Numbered from the stretch's first letter, positions 1-12,592 are shown. The stretch is DNA of 64,000 bases from Lasiosphaeria ovina (GCA_033439765.1 JAULSN010000001.1:7440001-7504000); one strand, 5' to 3'. Program-made: numbers and translations. Notes: generated by a model from the letters alone, not told the origin.

Positions 1-2417
1 TGTACGTCAAACCCACCGCACTGCCCCTGTCTTCCCCTATTGACGAGGTCACATTCAGATCTGCCTCGGAGTTTGAGGACGCTAGCTTCCTCGCTGGCTA
101 CATCCTCACGTTGATCTACTGTTTCCCCACGCTCAGTGACGACATTAGGATGCGCCTGTATCTAGTAGACATGTCTACTCGGCGCGGCTCGCTGCCTGCT
201 CTCAAGTTCTTCTGGAATGCCATGAGCCAGACTTCGACTTTCTCCACCATTGTCTCCAACGAGGAAGCTACCCTCAACGTCTTGCGACAGAAATCGAATT
301 CCTCAGAGTCATCGACCGCCAAGACTGATTCGCCGTGGCATCAAGAGTGGCGAACTATTCTCTTATTTCTCGAGTTGTATGTCTTTATTCTCCGGCTAAC
401 GGACGACGATGATTTTTTCAGCGGCCTTAATTCCCAAGCCAGCGTCGGGAGCACCGCCTCGCGGTTACGCTCAAGTACGCTTTCGCTAGAGGAACTGAAG
501 CGCCTCACGCGCTTTCTGAAGCACCTGAGCTTCACGCTGTACTACAGCGCTGCCGAGCTGCTAGAAGCAGCAGCGGGACCTACCAGGCACTTAAGCGGCC
601 TTGATGACTTCTTGGCTTCCCCGGCCCGCCGTAGTAACTCGGCAGATGTCGGTCGTGTCCAGAAGGTTTCGACGTTCGTCATCACGGCAGGAATTGACTT
701 TGACGCGTTCAGGAGTCTCGTAACGGCAGCAATGAGAATGCTCTATGAGCGAGATTCTCGGCGTCCATTCCTGCCGCAGGGCCATTGGCTCATGACGTCC
801 AAGTTTGATATGGAAGGCTTCCTCTCTACCGTCGTACTCGAAGAACGGAGGCAGCGGGAGCTCCGTGAGTCTGGTGAAGATGATGACGACGGCGGGGATG
901 GCGATGAGATGGATACGGATGAGCCCGCCAATATGACGTTTACCGTTCAAAGACCATCGCTTCACGCGCAGTTGGAAAGGCTGAGAACACAACAGAAAAA
1001 GGCCGCCCGGGAGAGGATGCTAGCATCAATCGGCCCGCGACTTGAGATCTTACGGAACATGCCATTTATCGTGCCATTTGAGATACGGGTTCAGATATTC
1101 CGGCAGTTCGTTCACCTCGACAAGGAACTGAGAAGAGGTGGGTTCATTGACCCAGACAGGTGGAGACTATGGATACTCGACCAACACGGAGGGGGATTTG
1201 AGCATCCGAACTCGGTTGCGACGCAGGTGCTTGGCCGACACCAAGCACAAATCACCAGAGGCCGCATCTTTTCGGATGCAATGAATAAGTTCTGGGAGTT
1301 GGAGGACGGCCTGAAAGAGCCGATTCAGATTACATTCGTGGATGAATTCGGCATGCAAGAAGCCGGGATAGATGGTGGCGGCGTGACCAAGGAGTTTCTG
1401 ACGAGCGTCACGACCGAGGCTTTCACTCAAGATCAGCGGTTGTTTGTCACCAACAGCCAGAACTCGTACTATCCGAACCCATGCGCCGTTGACCAACGGA
1501 GAGAGGCGCTTCGGAGAGCCGAGGTTCCCGAAGGCTCAGAGGCGTGGCGCGAGAGCATGGCGGATTTCCTACGGCAGTACGAGTTTCTCGGTCGAATTAT
1601 TGGGAAATGCATGTACGAGGGCATCTTGATCGATATTGTATTTGCTGGGTTTTTCCTCCTCAAGTGGGCCACGGCCGGCACCGATACCTATCGTGCCAAC
1701 ATCAACGATCTTCGAGATCTAGACGACGAGCTGTATCAGGGCATGCTGCGGCTAAAGAACTATCCGGGCGACGTCAGCGACCTCGATCTCGACTTTACCA
1801 TCACTGATCAAGTATCGCCGCCTGATATGCCGGTCAGCACTGTGACGCGCAACCTCATCCCTGACGGCGAGAACGTGCCCGTCACCAATGAGAACAAGCC
1901 TCTCTACATCAGCTATGTAGCACGCCACCGCCTCGCGGTGCAGCCACACGCGCAGACGCGTGCATTCCTTCGCGGTCTGGGCACAATCATCGACCCCGCC
2001 TGGCTCAGCATGTTCAACCAGATCGAGTTGCAGCGGCTGGTGGGCGGCGACAACTCGGAGATCGACGTTGAGGATTGGCGCCGCCACACCTTTTACAGCG
2101 GCGTCTACGCCATTGGCGACGACGGCGAAGAGCATCCTACGGTCAAAATGTTCTGGGACGTCGTGCGCGGCCTCGAGGACCGCGAGCGCCGCGACGTGCT
2201 CAAGTACGTCACGAGCACTCCGCGCGCACCGCTGCTTGGCTTCAGCCAGCTGAGTCCCGCCTTCAGCATCCGCGACGGCGGGCAGGACCAGGATAGGCTG
2301 CCGAGCGCAAGCACGTGTATGAACCTGTTGAAGTTACCGCAGTACCAGACCGCCGCTACGCTCAAGAGCAAGCTCCTGTACGCAGTCTCGAGCGGGGCCG
2401 GCTTTGATCTAAGTTAG
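1..2417 (+). CDS. hul5: HECT-type E3 ubiquitin ligase, Hul5-like (5' partial)
   Basis: The frame is open from base 3 to the stop at 2415-2417, about 804 visible residues; the start lies left of the window. The last ~350 residues form a HECT domain: an entry motif of the AGIDGGGVTKEF type near base 1360, and the C-lobe with the thioester cysteine in STCMNLLKLP (codon 2316-2318), 32 residues before the C-terminus. An acidic stretch (EDDDDGGDGDEMDTDE) lies near base 880, before the HECT domain. HECT ligases form a thioester with ubiquitin and pass it to substrates. The layout of a long helical N-terminus and a C-terminal HECT domain, with the ending GAGFDLS, fits the Hul5/UBE3B/UBE3C branch, known in yeast for proteasome-associated chain elongation. 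No intron is needed in the visible part. It converges on the GH125 gene with 284 bp between stops. Confidence 0.88.
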   Translation, partial: YVKPTALPLSSPIDEVTFRSASEFEDASFLAGYILTLIYCFPTLSDDIRMRLYLVDMSTRRGSLPALKFFWNAMSQTSTFSTIVSNEEATLNVLRQKSNSSESSTAKTDSPWHQEWRTILLFLELYVFILRLTDDDDFFSGLNSQASVGSTASRLRSSTLSLEELKRLTRFLKHLSFTLYYSAAELLEAAAGPTRHLSGLDDFLASPARRSNSADVGRVQKVSTFVITAGIDFDAFRSLVTAAMRMLYERDSRRPFLPQGHWLMTSKFDMEGFLSTVVLEERRQRELRESGEDDDDGGDGDEMDTDEPANMTFTVQRPSLHAQLERLRTQQKKAARERMLASIGPRLEILRNMPFIVPFEIRVQIFRQFVHLDKELRRGGFIDPDRWRLWILDQHGGGFEHPNSVATQVLGRHQAQITRGRIFSDAMNKFWELEDGLKEPIQITFVDEFGMQEAGIDGGGVTKEFLTSVTTEAFTQDQRLFVTNSQNSYYPNPCAVDQRREALRRAEVPEGSEAWRESMADFLRQYEFLGRIIGKCMYEGILIDIVFAGFFLLKWATAGTDTYRANINDLRDLDDELYQGMLRLKNYPGDVSDLDLDFTITDQVSPPDMPVSTVTRNLIPDGENVPVTNENKPLYISYVARHRLAVQPHAQTRAFLRGLGTIIDPAWLSMFNQIELQRLVGGDNSEIDVEDWRRHTFYSGVYAIGDDGEEHPTVKMFWDVVRGLEDRERRDVLKYVTSTPRAPLLGFSQLSPAFSIRDGGQDQDRLPSASTCMNLLKLPQYQTAATLKSKLLYAVSSGAGFDLS

Positions 2418-2701
2418 GGAGTGTTTGCCGGGACGTTGTTGTTTTCTCAAATGTGTTAGATCGCAGATACACCAGATGAGCATTGTAGGAGGCTATAGAG
2501 TTTTGAGGGGCAACGGGCGAGCTTTGGACTGAGGCTTTCATGTAATGATATGCAACGCGTTTTGCACATTGCAATATCAAGTCTATCTGCCCGCTCTAGA
2601 GAGTATAGTGCACCTATAGATTAATCGGTTTACGAAGGGCGAGCTCGAGGGGGAGAAAAGACGACGGTGGCGGTTTCACAATGATGGATTATGTTGTGGT
2701 A

Positions 2702-4984
2702 TTAACTACTATCACTAATATTACTATTATTATCGAATAGACTGGCGGTCCCTAAGACTGGCGTCTCGTCCTCGTGATTTGAGACTGGCGTCTCTTTCTT
2801 GTGACTTGTCGGCTGGTAGCTGAGCGCCAGCAGGTGCGGTTTTCTTTGCCGCAGGTCGAGCATCATCTGCCCGAACAGGCCGTTGGCCCACGAGAACCTG
2901 TAGAGAAGAAGAATGCTTGTAAGTATATGTGTTCAGGGAATATTTATGTGGCATATGGCAGAGCAGAGGGGGTGAATATCCACGGGCAGCTAGCTCATGA
3001 CGCAGGGTCGTTGATGGCTGATCAGGTACTCACCACTGTCTCGTCCACACCGACTCGGACTGCGTGTTGATCGACTCGTGGATGAGGCCCAGCCCGTCCG
3101 TCGACGAGAGGATCTGCCTCAGCGAGTCGACGATCTCGTCGTCGTCATCGCTCGTCAGTATCCGCACGATCAGGCTCATGGGCCACGCCATGCCGGGCCC
3201 CGCGTGCGGGCCGCCCGTGCTATACCCGGTGTTAGCTTGTGTGTCTGTTTGTTCGTGCAACGTTGTACAACGTTGTGGCTTGGGGAGTTTGGGGTGGATC
3301 TGGGGTGGGACGAACGAGTTGATCACCGGCCCAGACATGAAATAGGGGTTCTCCTTGCTGAGGATGAAGCGCCGCGTGTTTTGGTAGACCGGGTCGTGGC
3401 GGCTGACGTAGCCGAACATGGGAGCGCTCAGGAGGCTGGGGATATTGGCGTCGTCCTGTTTTTGTTAATGGGTGTTAGCTACCGCTTGGAACAATGCACG
3501 GTCGTGATCATGTTTGCAGCTGGCGGGCTTCTTTGTGTTTTGGTCTCGTATTTTGCGATCTGCCTGCAGACCCACGTAGGCACGGGGCTGCGCATGAACA
3601 CACACACATTCCTCCCTAGGACGGCAAAACTGAGGCAAGTCACTGTTCCACTTACCATGACATTGTAGCTGCCGTAGCCATCCACTTCGTACGCGTAGAT
3701 CTTGCCAAACAGGCGGTGGTTCACCCTGCCGTACTTTTCGATGCCGGCGCGGATGCTGTCGGCAAAGACGCGCATCATGCCCGCCTTCTCCGTCTCGCCC
3801 AGCGTGTCGACAATGTCGGCGCACAGCGTCAGGTAGCGCGACAGCATCATATTGCCGGGGATGAAGAGCTGGTAGGTGCAGGCGTCGTCGCTGGGGCGGA
3901 AGGCGCTGCGCACGAGGCCGGTGCCGCCGCGCACGGGCGCGCCGACGCCGCCGTTGCACAGCGTCTCGGTGGCCGTCGACGTCGACCGCTGGAACGTGTA
4001 CGGCGACGCCGCCACCGACCCGTCGTCGCCGTACGTGCCGGCTAGCAGCTCGGCCGTGGTGTTGAGCACGGCGTCGAGCGCGTCGCTCCACCCGCCGACC
4101 ACGTCCTCGGCCTCGGCCCCGGCCCCGGCCCCTGCCCCCCCGAAAAAGGCCGCGTCCCCCGTGCCGACGTAGTACTCGTGGCTGAGCTGCAAAAACGCGG
4201 CCAGCGAGTCGAGCTCGTACTTGCACTCGAAGACGGCCGTCGCGTCGGGCGTCGGCCACACGTAGTCGGCGCCGGAGCCGAGGCCGAAGGCTGCCGTGAG
4301 GTTCGCCTCGGCGGGCGCCTGGAAGGCGTTGCAGTGCGGCGACGCTTGGACGTACCGCGCCTGCAGGTTGATGGTGCCGCGAAACAGCGAGGCTAGGGAC
4401 GACGACGAGCCGTTGGCCCTGAGCAGCGACTTGTAGCTCTGGAGCTGGTTGGCGCTGTCCCGGAGCCACATGGCGTTGATGTCGCCGGTGGTGATGAAAG
4501 TGAGCTTTGGCAGAAGTTAGTATTCCTCAGAATTCTTGTTGACTCGACATTTTCTCGTGCATACCTCTTCACCCGTGCCATTGCTAGTAATACCTAGCTC
4601 TAGGTCTACAGCCTCGACGGCGGCCCTGCCCTTCCAGGCAATGGCGGTATCGAGCGTATTTGGGAAGCAATTCTCAAACAGCCGAAACAGGTCCGGGTCT
4701 TTCACGACCCTCTCCATGGCGGCAATCGTCTCCTCGACCTCGGAAAGGTTGAAGGTGCGACATGCTGGGACCGGGCGCTGGTACGGGAGCCGGTACGCGC
4801 CCGTCGACGGCGGATCATGGCGTCGCGAGGCATACGAGGCGTAGTCCGGGCAGGAGAAGTCGTCCGGCTCCAACGTGGTTTGCGGCGGCTGGGGTGATTG
4901 TGATTGCAACTGCAACGAGTCAACTGCCCAGGCTCCAGGGATGCCGAATATCTGCAGAGACAACAACCACAGGGGCACCCTCAT
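2702..4984 (-). CDS. GH125 exo-alpha-1,6-mannosidase (Mug157/DUF1237 family), secreted
   Basis: Five exons: 4565-4984, 3656-4504, 3316-3455, 3034-3219 and 2702-2897, about 596 aa. All junctions keep frame; the third intron uses a weak GTTCGT donor chosen because it restores a GGPHAG context. The start is the second Met of the frame because it directly precedes a clean signal peptide ([20 protein letters not shown]). GH125 marks are [13 protein letters not shown] (residues ~152-164), [10 protein letters not shown] (~342-351), MAWPM (~480-484) and GLIHESI (~514-520); the RPSDD and HES blocks are where the family keeps its acid/base pair. The C-terminus has [13 protein letters not shown]. The enzyme removes alpha-1,6-linked mannose from glycans, probably in the secretory pathway or outside the cell. 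It is divergent from a GH92 mannosidase across 2 kb. Confidence 0.9.
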
Positions 4985-6992
4985 GGTTGCTCCAGCTCCA
5001 GCTTCACGGGGGCGCACAGCAGCGTGGCAGCGGACACCGCAGCATCACCTTGGGAACAGAATCTAGTTGAAGAGCAGCAGCGCATTTCCAGAACGAGAGC
5101 CGTCTTGGCGGTCCGAGCAGTCGGTCGCGGCGAGCTGTCTATCTATAATAATGGACCTCAAGCGATTTTATTAGGTCGGGCAGGGACCCAAGGATTATGC
5201 CCCTCCCCTAGACAGTACTAGCACGTTGGCCGATATGTGCGGAATATGTGCAATGTGCATACATAGTAGGTAGGCACCTCCATCCAGCGTACTCGGCGAT
5301 AAGGAGTAAGCCCTTTTTAATTAAAGGCATATCTGATTGCCTCGCTCCATCGTCGCCATCAGCACTGCTCCCGTCGTGGAAAAGGGCCAAATTTCTGTCC
5401 CGTCAGCAGGTCTCACCCATCCAGGAGAAACCCTCCGACGGGCGTCAGGTAGGGGTACGTCTAGTAGGTAGGACAGTGACCGCTGCCTACGTGACGTAGT
5501 AGGGGAGCCCATTCCATTGCAGCCGCGGATTCTGGCTGGTCCGAGGGAGATAAATGGTGGGCAGGCGATCTGGCTGAATGTTGGGCAGACCGACCGTTTT
5601 AAGCGATAAAAATCAACGGTTGTAATATTTGGTGACAATATTGTGACGCTGTAAATCCTGCGTGTGATGGGTTTGGGAAGGTCTAGGTTCCCCCAAAAAA
5701 GCGCTGGAGAAACAATCCCAACTCGTCACGGACCCTGAGGGGCCAGGATGGGGTTTGCATTAGATCGGCTTGGCGGCGGGCCGAGGGTACTACTGTACAT
5801 ACAATCTGTACCTAAGGCAGGCAGCCCTGACTTGCCCGGGACGCTGGAGAGCTTCCAGTTAACAGTGTAGAGATAGATGGAGGGCGGGTGCTATCGCAAC
5901 TTCAACGGACCTTTGAAGATGAATGGATTTGGGGATCGAAATGGAGAATGGATGCAGGGCCGCACCAGCCATGGTGGACGCCACTTCTGTCAGTTTCAGT
6001 GACGTCTGGCAAGAACGAACGGTGTCACTCCGACCTTGAATCGAAGCCCCTGGACGTCCCCTCATCGTTGTTTCCCTCTTGGGTTTACAGGCGGCAGAGC
6101 AGTTGGGTTCGGCAACCAACCACCTACGAAGTAATGGAAGGATCGATCGCGACTCCATTGGAAGTTTAATGATCCTTCTCCACGTCCATGTATCAGCCTT
6201 GTTGCATTTAACTTGAAGTTGCATTCTTTTCTTTCTTTCTTTCTTGTCTTTCCCTGGCCTCCGGGCCCCGAAACAGAGCTTCATTCTTCATACCTTCATA
6301 TTACATACAGGTGCCGAGCACATCTGTGTTTGATCACGGCAGTTCAGATTCAGCCGGGGAAGAGAAAAAGGACACAGCGCCTTCGCCCCACCGTCTAAAG
6401 CCCGTCGGAAGAATCATGCCCATCTCTCTGCGAGGAGGTTTTGATGGCTGCTGTGAACGGCCCCGTCAGCGATGGGCCTCTGGCAAGGGACCTGGATTTC
6501 CGCCCACAATGTGCTGTTCGTATGTGTGTACGGAGTATTGACAGGACAATCAATCCAACAACGCCAGCCGACCCTTGCCGCCCGCAGGTGTGGCGTCCTT
6601 GGTGGCCGCTCACCCCTTCTAGTGTCGTCGTTGCTTGGACAGACAACGCTACAGGGCGTCCAATGTACCTTGCCCCCCTCTTGGCAACCCGGCAACCCGG
6701 CAAACGAAACAACTGTCCTTTCTGTTGGATCGATCTGTCGCTGGCCCCAGCCATGAGATTCCAACTTCGGCGTATTGGTGAATACGATGACCTTCGAGTG
6801 ACATCCCAAACCTCTTTTTTTTGTGGCGCAGTAGCCATATAATGTGGGCTTCATCATCCTGACCGCTTACTCCCTTGGGGGAGCACGGCCCTCCAATAAG
6901 ATCAAAAAGAAGTTCTTGCCTCGTTTAGAATGAGAAAACAGGCCATGAGGAAAACCAAAAGGACTGAAGGGTCGCCATATCGCAAGGCGGCC
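4985..6992. promoter_or_regulatory. 2.0-kb divergent intergenic region between two mannosidase genes
   Basis: No convincing gene is seen; the short open frames have no family motif and no coding-like composition. The stretch must hold the 5' UTRs and promoters of the GH125 gene (minus) and the GH92 gene (plus). I could not identify a defined operator. A TTTCTTTC pyrimidine run sits near 6225-6245. Confidence 0.5.
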
Positions 6993-9932
6993 ATGGCACC
7001 CACGCACTTCAGAATCGTCCCGCGGAGGAGTCGGGTGCTGCTGTTTGCCTTGTTCTGTCTCTTCGTATTCCTCTTGCTTCCCAGCTCCGACTTCGACCTG
7101 CGCGGCGCATTGCTGTTCTTGCTCTTTTCGACCGACCCTGGACGCTCCCACGGGTCTGCGGGCCAAGCCGTTGACATTCTTCAGTTTATTGACCCTTTAA
7201 TAGGGACCGCCAATGGAGGTAAGTTGTCTGTTGACCTCGCAACAGATTCGAGTACTAACACGTTGGGTTTCTGTCAGGTCATGTTTTCCCCGGCGCATCA
7301 CTGCCATACGGTAGGTCCGCCGGCGCGAGTCCTTTGGTGGTGTGGCGGTGAGATGACTGACAATTGTTTAGGGATGGCGAAAGCTGTCGCTGATACAGCA
7401 AGTCCGGCTGAAAATGCCGCTGGCTTTGTGACAGACGATAATTCCGTTATTGGCTTCTCGCACATGCATGATTCTGGAACCGGAGGGAACCCATCCCTGG
7501 GAAACTTCCCCCTTTTCTTTCACCCCGGTTGTCCCGACGACGACTTCACCAAGTGCGAGTACTCTGTCATGACCAGAGGCGTGCCTCGGGTTCCCGGTTC
7601 AACTCTCGCCAGTGCTGGCTTCTTTGGTATCAACCTGACCAACTCGGTTCGCGCCGAGATGACCGTCACGGCACACACAGCACTCTATCGCTTCTCGTTT
7701 CCTGGGACCAGCACGGTCGAGGTCGGGATGACAGAGGAAGACAAGCTCAAGCCAGGCGTTCCTTATAGTCCGCTTGTGGTAGTAGATCTGGTCGACCTCG
7801 CAAATAGTCGTAATGCTGGCGGCATCCAAGTATATCCAGAGTCGGCGCGTGTCATCGGCGAAGGCCAATACAACCCGTCTTTTGGCTATGGCCGCTACCA
7901 AGCCTTTTTCTGTGCCGACTTCAAAGGCGCCGAGATTCGGCGCTCCGGCACTTTCATCGCGAACAACGCCACCGAGGAGCCAAAGTTCCTTGACAGCGTG
8001 GGCGCGGGCTATTACATCCCGACTGGGTCTGCTGGCGTTTGGATCCAGTTTGACAAACCCGCCACAAACTCCATACTGGCCCGGGTGGGGGTCTCGTTTA
8101 TCTCTGCTGACAAGGCTTGTGAAAATGCCGAGGCCGAGATTTCCAACTTCGAGTTTGAAAAAGTAGAAAGCGATGCCCAGGAGGCGTGGACAGAAAAGAT
8201 GTCGGCGATCCAAGTCGATGCGACCGGAGTGAGCGAGGAGCTCCAAACCACGTTTTGGTCTGGCCTGTACCGCACTATGCTGTCCCCCCAGAACTACACG
8301 GGGGAGAATTACTTATGGAATTCGACCGAACCGTACTTTGACTCGTGAGTGCTTGAGAGCTATCAAACTACGTGCTCTCTGTTCGTTTTAACTGACCCAG
8401 GGACTAGTTTTTATTGCATATGGGATTCGTTCCGTGCACAACACCCCCTGCTAACCATCATCGATCCTGCTGCTCAAACGCAGATGGTACGTGCCCTTAT
8501 CAACATTTACGAACACGAAGGTACGTCTGCAGCATGTATATGAAACAAATCGCATGAGAGAATAACCCACTGACTATCATCCTAGGAAAACTTCCCGACT
8601 GTCGGATGAGCTTCTGCAAGGGCTATACTCAAGGGGGGTCGAACGCGGACGTGGTGATTGCCGACGCCTTTATCAAGAATCTGACTGAAGGCATCAACTG
8701 GGATAAAGCCTATGAAGCGGTTGTTTCCGATGCAGAAGGTAAGGAGTGGATATTGAGCCACCCTCGTGAGTTCGCTTTACAGAGATCAAGGCTGACACAA
8801 GACAGTCGAGCCACAGAACTGGGGTCTCGAAGGCCGCGGAAATCTCGTCAGCTGGCATGAGCTTGGGTGGATTCCTTGGAACGACGAGGATAAAAATGGG
8901 ACTGGGCCGACGAGCCGGACCGTTAGCCGGGGCGTCGAGTATGCCTTTGACGACTTCTGCATCTCGCGCATGGCCGAGGGCCTGGGCCACGAAGCGGATG
9001 CCCAGAAGTATTACCAGCGTGGAGGCAACTGGAAAAACTACTGGAATTCCGAACAGCGCGACAGGTATCGGGATACGTCGGGCACGGTGGTGAGCACCCA
9101 GTACACCGGCTTTATGCAGCCGCGTATGATCAATGGCACATTTCGGTACCAAAACACTCGTACCTGCAGTCCCATCCAAAACCAGCACAGCTGCTACTAC
9201 GACACGGGCTTTGACACGTACGAGGGAAGCCCATGGCTGTATAGCTTCTTTGTGCCGCAGGACATGGCGGGCTTGATCGGTCTCATGGGAGGCCCCGAGA
9301 GCTTCGTCGAACGCCTAACCTTCTTCCACAAGAGCGGCATCTCTTACATGGGGAACGAGCAAGGCTTCTTGCCCACTTTCCAGTTCCACTACGGCGGGCG
9401 CCCCGGGCTCAGCAGTTTTTGGACGCATCACTATATTCCAGACCTGTTCAACGCCAGTGTCAACGGGATCCCGGGCAACGACGACTGCGCAATGGGCGCC
9501 TTCACGGCATTTTCCCTCATGGGCTTCTTCCCGGTCGCCGGCATGGACGTCTACCTCCTGACGCCGCCATTCTTTCCCGAAGTCCGCCTCCGCGTCCCGC
9601 CGCCGCCGCCAGGTTCCAATGGCAAGCAGCAGCACGAGTGGGCCGTCATCCGCGTCAAGAACTTCGACCCGGAGCAAAAGGCCATCTACATCCAGAGCGC
9701 CACGCTCAACGGCAAAACACACACGCGGAACTGGATCACGCACGACTTCTTTCTCAAGGGCGGCGTCCTCGAGTTCACCGTCGGCAAGACCGAGGGGAGC
9801 TGGGGCACGGCCGAACAGGACCGCCCGCCGAGCTATCCGACAGTCGACATGCCCGTAACTACACACCCGGGGGAAAGCATGGCGGACCACGAACCCGAGG
9901 GCCACACCGAGGTCAAGCCCGAGAGCAAATGA
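6993..9932 (+). CDS. GH92 alpha-mannosidase, signal-anchored or secreted
   Basis: Six exons: 6993-7218, 7278-7310 (33 bp), 7372-8344, 8408-8520, 8586-8738 and 8806-9932, about 874 aa; every junction keeps frame. I prefer ATG 6993 (GCGGCCATGGC) because it shortly precedes one hydrophobic segment (residues ~15-29, VLLFALFCLFVFLLL). ATGs at 6930 and 6945 are in frame and would add 16-21 basic residues. GH92 motifs are seen in order: FIDPLIGTANGGHVFPGASLPYGM, SHMHDSGTGGNPSLGNFPLF, YRTMLSPQN, CIWDSFRAQHPLL, GNEQGFLPTFQFHYGG and GNDDCAMGAFTAFSLMGFFPVAG. The family is Ca2+-dependent exo-alpha-mannosidases (mostly 1,2/1,3/1,4 linkages). Paired divergently with GH125, it suggests joint trimming of mannose-rich glycans. 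Confidence 0.92.
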
Positions 9933-10280
9933 CACGTATGGTGCTCGGACTGCCGAGACAGTTTGGCAGTGGGTGTACATAGATGATGGGTTAAAATGTA
10001 TACACGTGAGTCGGGAGACAGAGCATATGAGGTGTTTTTTCATTTGACAGGATACTAAAAGGGCGGCAATGTTGGTTACGGCTTTTGAAACTGCATTCAT
10101 TGGCTTTTTGTGTAATTTTAGTTAATCTGCTGGGTATCACTTTTTTCTTCTTGTCACCTTTGTCGCATTTTCATCTTTTATATACAGCCAACCCAAAATC
10201 AAAGCATGGCTCTGTTTTCGTTGCGAACACACATTATTCTGTCGGCCGCGTGCAGACCCAGACAGCCAATCTTGTCCCAT
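9933..10280. other. Convergent 3' intergenic spacer
   Basis: 348 bp between the GH92 stop (plus) and the Rrd1 stop (minus). It is moderately AT-rich with T-runs near 10140, as expected for two 3' UTRs. No gene is seen. Confidence 0.5.
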
Positions 10281-11918
10281 TCAGTCCTTCGCCCACGGCG
10301 CCTTGGTGACGGCGAACTGGTTGTTGGCTTTACCTGGGACGCCCTTGGGGAACGAGGTCGGCGGGAGCGGCCCCGTGTCGGGCGGCCCACCCCGCGGAAG
10401 AGGGGGCACCGCGCTGCTGCCCCCAGCTCCACCACCGACACCGCGGCTAGCCCAAGGGGCTTTGGAGTACGGGATTCCCGGCCCTCCTCCGGTGCCGGGA
10501 GGCATCCGAGTCGCTTGCGCCCAGGGCGCCGCAATACCGGCGGCGCCGGCAGCAGCAGCAACAGGAGGCGGCGCCGCTGCAGGAGGAGTAGCGATAGCAG
10601 AAGCAGGCTGGTTGGCCATGTGGACGGACTGGGCGGGGGCGGGGGCGTCGGGGTCTTGGTCCCACGAGAAGAGCGCGCCGAAGCGGAAGTGCTGGACGAC
10701 GGGGAACTTGGACAGGACCTCGGCGTTGAACATCTTGACCATGCCCTTGTTGATCTTGCCCCAGCCGTCGCGGATCCCCGACACGTCGAACAGGATCGGG
10801 CTGTGCTCCCAGAAGGGCCCCGTCTTGACGTCGCGGATGAAGCCGACCGCCGAGAAGTACATGTTGTCGCGGCGCAGGCGGTCGAAGGCGGCGTCCGCCT
10901 TGGCCACGTCGGCCGGCCGCGGCGCCGCCGGAAGCGAGCCCTCGAGCGGCATCGCCTCGCCGGACCCCTCGCCGATCGGCCGCGTTAGTTGCGCTGACCC
11001 GAAGATGTACGGCAGGAACGAGTGGTCGTCGAGCCCCCACACGCCGTGCGACCCGGCCGGCTCGAGCGTGTAGGTCAGGATCAGACGGCGGATTACTTGG
11101 AGGTATCTGTGGGAGTGCTGTGTTAGTGTGTGTACGGCGGTTATGTGAAAGGGGGCGGATAGGAGGAGGGGAAGGAAAACCCACGGCTCCATCACGCCCA
11201 GGACAATGCTCCGCTCCACATCCTCGAGCGCCCGTTCGCTGTCGGCGGCCTCGCTCTCAAAGGCACCTAGCTTCCACAAACAGCCCAAGAAGGCCAGGAA
11301 ACTCAGCTCGTGCCCCGTGCCGTAGTCTAGCCGCTGGGCGCTCCCGAAGCTGCCGAGGAAATACGCCTTGACCTCGTCCAGCGGCCCGGCCTCGCCCTGT
11401 TCCTCTCCTCCTTCCTCGCCCGCCCTCAACTCAGCCGCTATTGCCCCCGCAGAGGTAGAGGGGAACTCGAGGACGCGGCGCGGCAGGAACTCGCGCAGCA
11501 GGGCGTCGGCGCGCTGGTCCAGCAGGGTGTGCCACGTGCGGAAGCTGACATTACCAAAACGCCGCGGCCCGGGATCCGGCGGCGCCTCGTCGACGAAGGC
11601 CTCGACGCGCTGCAGCAGCTGGCGCAGCCGGGCCACGGGCTCGGGGTCGCGCTCGCGGCCGGCGCCGAGCGTGAACGACTCGATGCCTGCGCTGTCTGTG
11701 GGTTGCGTCTTGCTGCGGGGACACAGCGCGCGGTTCAGCTGCATGACGAACGTGCCAATGTCGCGGTAGGCCTTGGAGGTCAGGAAGTGCGCCACGTCGG
11801 GCCCGTCGTTGATCAGCTTCGCCGGGCGCGCAAACGTGTGCGCCGCGGAACGGTCGAGCACCTCGAGCCGTGGAAACGGCGACGGCGACGGCGCCGGTTG
11901 GCGTGGTGGGGGGTCCAT
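10281..11918 (-). CDS. rrd1: PP2A phosphatase activator / peptidyl-prolyl isomerase (PTPA family, Rrd1 type)
   Basis: Two exons, 11185-11918 and 10281-11106, joined by a 78-bp intron (GTGGGT donor) that gives [10 protein letters not shown]; about 519 aa. I start at ATG 11918; the frame is open for 44 more residues upstream but that part looks like leader. PTPA signatures: [82 protein letters not shown], then [29 protein letters not shown]. These proteins isomerise a prolyl bond in the PP2A catalytic subunit and help activate it. [17 protein letters not shown] and a long Ala/Pro-rich tail ending TKAPWAKD point to the Rrd1 rather than the Rrd2 branch. Divergent from the APH-like gene. Confidence 0.92.
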   Translation of the reverse strand: MDPPPRQPAPSPSPFPRLEVLDRSAAHTFARPAKLINDGPDVAHFLTSKAYRDIGTFVMQLNRALCPRSKTQPTDSAGIESFTLGAGRERDPEPVARLRQLLQRVEAFVDEAPPDPGPRRFGNVSFRTWHTLLDQRADALLREFLPRRVLEFPSTSAGAIAAELRAGEEGGEEQGEAGPLDEVKAYFLGSFGSAQRLDYGTGHELSFLAFLGCLWKLGAFESEAADSERALEDVERSIVLGVMEPWVFLPLLLSAPFHITAVHTLTQHSHRYLQVIRRLILTYTLEPAGSHGVWGLDDHSFLPYIFGSAQLTRPIGEGSGEAMPLEGSLPAAPRPADVAKADAAFDRLRRDNMYFSAVGFIRDVKTGPFWEHSPILFDVSGIRDGWGKINKGMVKMFNAEVLSKFPVVQHFRFGALFSWDQDPDAPAPAQSVHMANQPASAIATPPAAAPPPVAAAAGAAGIAAPWAQATRMPPGTGGGPGIPYSKAPWASRGVGGGAGGSSAVPPLPRGGPPDTGPLPPTSFPKGVPGKANNQFAVTKAPWAKD

Positions 11919-12592
11919 GCTGTCGGTTGGGCCGATATAGCCGGTTGATCGAGATGTGTTGTGGGTGTTGGCGAGTAGGTAGGTAGGTTGTAAGGCTGAG
12001 AAGCTGTCGTGGGGAAGTCGAGAAATTGGGGGAATCCCCGCTGTCGTCACTGTGGGGTAATCGGGCTGTTAGGGGCGGCTTCAGCTTTGGCTAGGGGCCT
12101 GGGGCCTGGGGTTGAATAGGCGGCAAGCTACATACAGTACCCGTTAGCCGTGGAGTGCTTCCGACGGTCAACTACCTATGATTCTATCCCTGCAGCTGCT
12201 GAATGGGTTGTCGGTTGAGACTTGCGGAATGCCTCGAGAAGGATGGAATACAATACAGCTGCAGCGTAAGCATTGATATACATATTAATTCTTAATCAAT
12301 ACGTTACACTTCTCCGATGCACCGTGTTGCCGGAGTTTCAACAACCACGACCCAGTCGAGAAGGATTCAAGGAAGCAACTGCATAACCGGAATAATGGCG
12401 AAGAGCTTCCATATATATATATATATATGTCTACTCCAGTATAAATATATATATATATTGTGATACCGTGTCCCGTCCCTTTCTCAGTCTTGCTAGAACC
12501 AAACAAGCAACACATCTTTCATCTCTCTCCAGAGTCCGTCTCTGGACCCAACCCAACACTAGCAAACCCAAGCTACTCCTTCCCTGCCCAGA
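11919..12592. promoter_or_regulatory. Divergent promoter region with AT dinucleotide repeats
   Basis: 674 bp between the starts of Rrd1 (minus) and the APH-like gene (plus). Two short (AT)n runs lie at about 12411-12428 and 12445-12459. A CT-rich stretch precedes ATG 12593. No gene is seen. Confidence 0.5.

Noticed and set aside
3465..4469. Long Arg/Ala/Gly-rich frame antiparallel or shifted to the GH125 gene
   Set aside because: It is a GC-driven shadow of the real exon in another frame.
12411..12459. AT repeats considered as a mobile element end
   Set aside because: Simple dinucleotide runs without inverted ends or target duplications.
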